A stretch of 7,960 nucleotides of DNA, from assembly GCA_030039815.1 (NCBI GenBank), contig JASHUW010000138.1, forward strand, positions 1 through 7,960, read 5' to 3'. The notes beneath the pieces are model-generated. The model searched no databases. It was not told where the DNA came from and worked only from the letters and a program-made list of their open reading frames with translations. Position numbers and translations under genes: made by a program. Shown one piece after another: positions 5,781 through 7,960 of the stretch. The DNA is from Alphaproteobacteria bacterium. Lineage in GTDB: Bacteria; Pseudomonadota; Alphaproteobacteria; ATCC43930; CGMCC-115725. Each line of letters starts with the position of its first letter. Position 1 is the first letter of the stretch.

Positions 5781-5810
5781 TTGACAAACGGTTAAACAAC
5801 TGTTTAGCCT
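5781..5810 (+). promoter_or_regulatory. Predicted sigma70-type promoter for the RlpA-like gene
   Basis: TTGACA (5781-5786), a perfect -35, is followed after 18 bases by TAGCCT (5805-5810), a modest -10. The 5' untranslated region would be about 140 bases. The dyad at 5790-5809 fills the spacer and most of the -10, a usual place for a repressor site. Confidence 0.48.
5790..5809. promoter_or_regulatory. Inverted repeat overlapping promoter (candidate operator)
   Basis: Arms GGTTAAACA (5790-5798) and TGTTTAGCC (5801-5809) match inverted at eight of nine positions with a 2-base centre. The same bases include TTAA-N7-TTTA, one mismatch from the CtrA box TTAA-N7-TTAA. The dyad is the simpler reading. 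The regulator is unknown. Confidence 0.45.
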
Positions 5811-5958
5811 AGGTACATTAAATCCCCCGTCCCACCCGGGCGGCTCCTCCAACGATCCGGGACGACACTCACCTGACATGCGAACGATTTTTGACCCGAA
5901 TAACGGCGCACGCTGAGGGTTTGCGCTGCTGCGTTCCGTAATAACAACGAGGGGTCGG

Positions 5959-6570
5959 GTGCGTATGAACTTGCGCTGCGCCATTGTCTTTTCGCTTGCC
6001 TCGCTGGCGTTCTCGGGCGGTGCGCGGGCCGACAAGCCTCCGGCGCACGCCGCCGCCAACGCCACCGTCCGAACCGCCGCCGTCACGCATGCGATGGCCC
6101 GTCTCGCCGCGGCCACCGCGGTTTCCTCGACCAGCTCTGGCCATGTTGTGCGGGCCAAGATCGCGAGGCCGGCGGCAACGAAGCTTGCCGCCAGAGCGAA
6201 CAAGAGCCGTGATGAAAGGGCCGAAAAACCCGAACCCATGTGCGTCCGCCCGATTGGCAAGGTTGAGACCGGCACCGCGGCCTGGTATGGCGGCCGCTAT
6301 GTCGGGCGTCGCACGAGCAGCGGCTCGCGGCTCGACACGATCCATGCGACCGCCGCTCACCGCACCTTGCCGCTCAATTCGTTGGCCCGGGTGACCAATC
6401 TGGAGAATGGCCGCTCCGTCGTGGTTCGGGTCACCGACCGCGGTCCGATCAGTACTTCCCTGTTGATCGACATGTCGCCAAAGGCGGCCGACGAGCTTCG
6501 CATGAAGCATGCCGGGCTGGTGCCCGTGCGCGTTGAGCAGGTGGTCGAGGTCCCAGCCGACCCTAAGTAA
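5959..6570 (+). CDS. RlpA-like double-psi beta-barrel secreted protein
   Basis: The product is 203 aa. Residues 1-24 form a signal peptide with cleavage likely after ARA; there is no lipobox Cys, so unlike E. coli RlpA it is probably soluble in the periplasm or secreted. Residues 25-100 are a low-complexity Ala/Arg/Thr linker. The RlpA barrel covers about 104-196: TGTAAWYGGRYVGRRTSSG, TAAHRTLP, ARVTNLENGRSVVVRVTDRGP and LLIDMSPKAA. RlpA proteins cleave or bind peptidoglycan strands lacking stem peptides. Asp160 in TDRGP is kept, but the Glu usual after the ASG motif is Ser123 here, so lytic activity is uncertain. No SPOR domain follows. The GTG at 5959 has GAGG six bases upstream; ATG at 5965 is an alternative start. 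It stands alone between two non-coding gaps. Confidence 0.87.
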   Translation: MRMNLRCAIVFSLASLAFSGGARADKPPAHAAANATVRTAAVTHAMARLAAATAVSSTSSGHVVRAKIARPAATKLAARANKSRDERAEKPEPMCVRPIGKVETGTAAWYGGRYVGRRTSSGSRLDTIHATAAHRTLPLNSLARVTNLENGRSVVVRVTDRGPISTSLLIDMSPKAADELRMKHAGLVPVRVEQVVEVPADPK

Positions 6571-6633
6571 AGGCGCAAGCAACGGTTTTTGCTTACAACC
6601 GCCTGATCGACGCGACCGCATTGCCGCAATTCG

Positions 6634-6667
6634 CCGTGAAATCCTAATGAAACCGGTGGTTTCACGG
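6634..6667 (+). terminator. Possible terminator of the RlpA-like gene
   Basis: Two nested choices exist: an outer stem CCGTGAAA/TTTCACGG (6634-6641, 6660-6667) and an inner stem TGAAACC/GGTTTCA around GGT (6648-6664). The two exclude each other partly. A TTTTT run appears at 6677-6681, further away than in a standard terminator, so the call is weak. Confidence 0.3.
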
Positions 6668-6716
6668 TCTGTCTCGTTTTTGCAACTGTGACCGAAAAGC
6701 AACGGCCGTGAGGAAA

Positions 6717-6738
6717 AGCCACGGCGGATGCCGTGGCT
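6717..6738 (-). terminator. Strong hairpin with T-run on the minus strand
   Basis: On the minus strand AGCCACGGC, loop ATCC, GCCGTGGCT is a perfect 9-bp stem followed by TTTCC (four Ts counting the last stem base). This is terminator-like for leftward transcription, yet no convincing leftward gene lies upstream of it. On the plus strand no T-run follows. Confidence 0.4.
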
Positions 6739-6741
6739 CAA

Positions 6742-6770
6742 TTGACTTGGAATTGGCCCTTGATTGTATT
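6742..6770 (+). promoter_or_regulatory. Possible promoter upstream of the 153-aa gene
   Basis: TTGACT (6742-6747) is followed after 17 bases by TGTATT (6765-6770), four of six matches to the -10 consensus. Transcription would start near 6777, about 155 bases before the GTG at 6934. Confidence 0.3.
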
Positions 6771-6933
6771 CTTCGCGGGTGCCGCGCACCGTTACTGTAT
6801 CGGCCATTGACGCGAAGTAGTCGGCTAAAATTCGCCTCTTGGAATTATCGATCGCAGTAAGGGCTGGCAAGCGGGTGGCGAGGGGAAGATCTGCGGCGAC
6901 GCGGATCTCGGTCATGGGGGCAAAGTAGACGAC

Positions 6934-7395
6934 GTGTCCGAGACAACGAATGTCGTGCGCTTCCCGCTGAGGGGGCGGTTGGCGATGTCGCCGCCAGCGG
7001 CGGCTGCCTCTCAAGACCCGGGCGGCTATGAATTCACCGAAGGCGAGCTGGCCGCCTTGTGCCGCTGGTTCTCGGCGATGAAATACGCGTTCCCTGGAAC
7101 CGAGGGAGTGATGGTGGTCAGCCACCAACATGGCTACTCGGCGGTCGGCTTATACCATCCCGCGCGCGGCGTGCCGAATTGCCTTGTCGCCAAGCACGAG
7201 GTCGGCGGCAGCGCCCGCTTCTTCTGGTCGACCGAGGTCGATCCGCCGCGGGCGATCGACGATTTGTGCGAAATCACGGACGCGCATATCCGCGCGATCC
7301 AGCCGCCGCGCAACGAAAAGGGCTGGCTCGACCCCACCGGCTGGATGGGCGTTTACGCCGCGCGAACGATCGCGACCGAATTACAGGTTGTATAA
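6934..7395 (+). CDS. Hypothetical protein (153 aa)
   Basis: I do not recognise the family. The N-terminus VVRFPLRGR (7-15) is a pattern often seen at the start of alphaproteobacterial cytoplasmic proteins and is followed by an Ala/Pro-rich linker to about residue 30. The folded part begins at YEFTEGELAALCRWFSAM (32-49), then VMVVSHQHGYSAVGLYHP (59-76), VAKHEVGG, RFFWSTEV and a helical ITDAHIRAIQ, ending WLDPTGWMGVYAARTI. There is no signal peptide or membrane segment. The start is GTG at 6934 with only a distant GGGGG; ATG at 6985 is an alternative. Codon use is like the neighbouring genes, which supports a real gene. Its stop overlaps the predicted -10 of the export gene 27 bases further on. 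Confidence 0.72.
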   Translation: MSETTNVVRFPLRGRLAMSPPAAAASQDPGGYEFTEGELAALCRWFSAMKYAFPGTEGVMVVSHQHGYSAVGLYHPARGVPNCLVAKHEVGGSARFFWSTEVDPPRAIDDLCEITDAHIRAIQPPRNEKGWLDPTGWMGVYAARTIATELQVV

Positions 7396-7396
7396 T
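7391..7396 (+). promoter_or_regulatory. Consensus -10 box before the polysaccharide export gene
   Basis: A perfect TATAAT overlaps the TAA stop of the 153-aa gene. It would start transcription about 20 bases before the ATG at 7423. At 17 bases upstream the -35 position reads GATCGC, a poor match, so an activator may be needed or the match may be chance in an AT-rich patch. Confidence 0.35.
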
Positions 7397-7401
7397 TAGC
7401 A

Positions 7402-7411
7402 TACATATGTA
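7402..7411. repeat. 10-bp palindrome in the export gene leader
   Basis: TACATATGTA is a perfect palindrome between the predicted -10 and the ATG at 7423. It would lie at or just after the transcription start, a suitable place for a repressor site. Such a short palindrome in AT-rich DNA can be chance. Confidence 0.28.
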
Positions 7412-7422
7412 ACTTTAACGGG

Positions 7423-7960
7423 ATGCGCTACCGTTCGCGCGTCCCCCCGCGAACGCTCGACTGCCTCGCCGTGGTTGTCGGGCTTTTTCTTGCTGGTTGC
7501 AGCACCCTGCCGACCGCCGGCCCGACCGCCAGCCAAATCGTCAGCCAGCAGGCCGACGACAAGCAGCCGCCTTTTGATATCGTCGATATCGATAACCGCG
7601 TCGTCGACAGCGTGATTTTCCGCCGGCAAGCCGGCTTTAGCGTGCGCTTCCCGGCGCATGGGGCTCCACCAGAACCGGCAATCGGCGTCGGCGACAGTCT
7701 CGTCGTGACGTTGTGGGAGGCGGCGGGCGGCGGCCTATTTGCTTCGGCGACCAGTGACGAGATAGCGCCCGGCTCGCACAGCGTCACACTGCCCGAGCAG
7801 ACCGTCGCGCGTGACGGCGCGATCAGCGTGCCTTTTGCCGGCCGCGTTCGGGTCGCGGGTCACCTGCCCACCGAAGTGCAGCATGAGATCGAGCAGCATC
7901 TTTCGGGCAAGGCGATCGACCCGCAAGCCATCGTTGCCGTCAGCAAGAGCATCAACAACA
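7423..7960 (+). CDS. Polysaccharide export outer-membrane lipoprotein, Wza/KpsD/GumB type (3' partial)
   Basis: The frame from ATG 7423 is open to the window end (179 codons). Residues 1-25 are a lipoprotein signal ending in LAGC with Cys26 as the lipidation site, so the mature protein is anchored in the outer membrane facing the periplasm. The Poly_export domain begins with IGVGDSLVVTLWEA at about 89-102 and continues through VARDGAISVPFAGRVRVAG, the typical pattern of this family, then a helix with PTEVQHEIEQHL. SLBB repeats and the C-terminus would follow outside the window. These proteins form the channel through which capsule or exopolysaccharide leaves the cell, with a Wzc-type tyrosine kinase partner. 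The ribosome site is weak (AACGGG). It is probably the first gene of an exopolysaccharide cluster to the right. Confidence 0.88.
   Translation, partial: MRYRSRVPPRTLDCLAVVVGLFLAGCSTLPTAGPTASQIVSQQADDKQPPFDIVDIDNRVVDSVIFRRQAGFSVRFPAHGAPPEPAIGVGDSLVVTLWEAAGGGLFASATSDEIAPGSHSVTLPEQTVARDGAISVPFAGRVRVAGHLPTEVQHEIEQHLSGKAIDPQAIVAVSKSINN

Larger units (their letters stand above)
5402..5958. other. Divergent intergenic region, AT-rich core
   Basis: This 557-base gap separates the SDR gene (leftward) from the RlpA-like gene (rightward). GC is 38% in 5641-5820 by count, far below the flanking genes. It holds the 23-bp palindrome and the promoter listed separately. It also contains inverted arms AACTCG/CGAGTT (5616-5621, 5632-5637), imperfect arms GGGATTGCCC/GGGGCATCCC (5529-5538, 5559-5568) and CGTCCC/GGGACG (5828-5833, 5859-5864, in the predicted 5' untranslated region). 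Short ORFs on both strands look like chance. No RNA gene is recognised. Confidence 0.6.
6571..6933. other. Intergenic region with hairpins and possible promoter
   Basis: No gene is firmly supported here. The region holds three inverted repeats (AAGCAA/TTGCTT at 6577-6594, and the two hairpins listed separately) and a promoter-like pair at 6742-6770. A minus-strand frame from ATG 6915 is open but lacks a ribosome site and runs on through the antisense of the RlpA-like gene. A short interrupted dyad AGATC/GATCT at 6887-6908 sits before the next gene. Confidence 0.5.

Noticed and set aside
5869..7131. Minus-strand open frame of 420 codons
   Set aside because: Much of it is antisense to the RlpA-like and 153-aa genes, its start lies inside the latter, and it has no domain pattern. 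Only its middle part (6741-6915) is kept as a low-interest finding.

Overview
The window is GC-rich (roughly two thirds G+C in the genes) and reads as chromosome of an alphaproteobacterium, most likely Hyphomicrobiales (Rhizobiales) or a near relative. This rests on the long LeuA form (557 aa), the DUF4424 periplasmic protein, and a dispersed intergenic palindrome with outer ends like GTCATCCCG...CCCCGGATTGAC, a type I recall from Bradyrhizobium-like genomes. Genus cannot be set from the sequence. I see no tRNA, rRNA, CRISPR array, transposase or phage gene.

Layout. (1) 2-733, plus strand: the C-terminal part of a TauD/TfdA-type Fe(II)/2-oxoglutarate dioxygenase, cut by the window edge. (2) 734-840: the palindromic repeat, lying between two convergent transcription units. 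(3) 4160 down to 841, minus strand: a tightly packed operon of leuA (2-isopropylmalate synthase), a DUF4424 secreted protein whose TTG start overlaps the leuA stop as TTGA, and a stand-alone MOSC protein. (4) 4161-4478: a long leuA leader with its own promoter, two very short ORFs sharing an 11-bp repeat that encodes Leu-Arg-Leu, and several strong hairpins. It looks like a leucine-responsive attenuator, but this is an inference. (5) 5401 down to 4479, minus strand: an SDR-family protein with Phe in place of the catalytic Tyr, followed 11 bases later by a small protein of 71 aa. (6) 5402-5958: a divergent intergenic region, AT-rich in 5641-5820 (38% GC by count), with a near-perfect 23-bp palindrome and a sigma70-like promoter carrying a 20-bp dyad. 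(7) 5959-6570, plus strand: a short secreted RlpA-like double-psi beta-barrel protein. (8) 6571-6933: hairpins and a possible promoter. (9) 6934-7395, plus strand: an unrecognised 153-aa protein. (10) 7423 to the window end, plus strand: the N-terminal part of a Wza/KpsD/GumB-type polysaccharide export lipoprotein, probably the first gene of an exopolysaccharide cluster.

How it fits together. The leuA operon links leucine biosynthesis to two genes with no obvious leucine role. The right-hand side is about the cell envelope: a peptidoglycan-active RlpA-like protein and an outer-membrane polysaccharide exporter, each preceded by AT-rich, palindrome-bearing control DNA. I do not see a clearly new multi-gene system. 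The best candidates for something undescribed are the leuA leader and the two operator-like palindromes before the RlpA-like gene.
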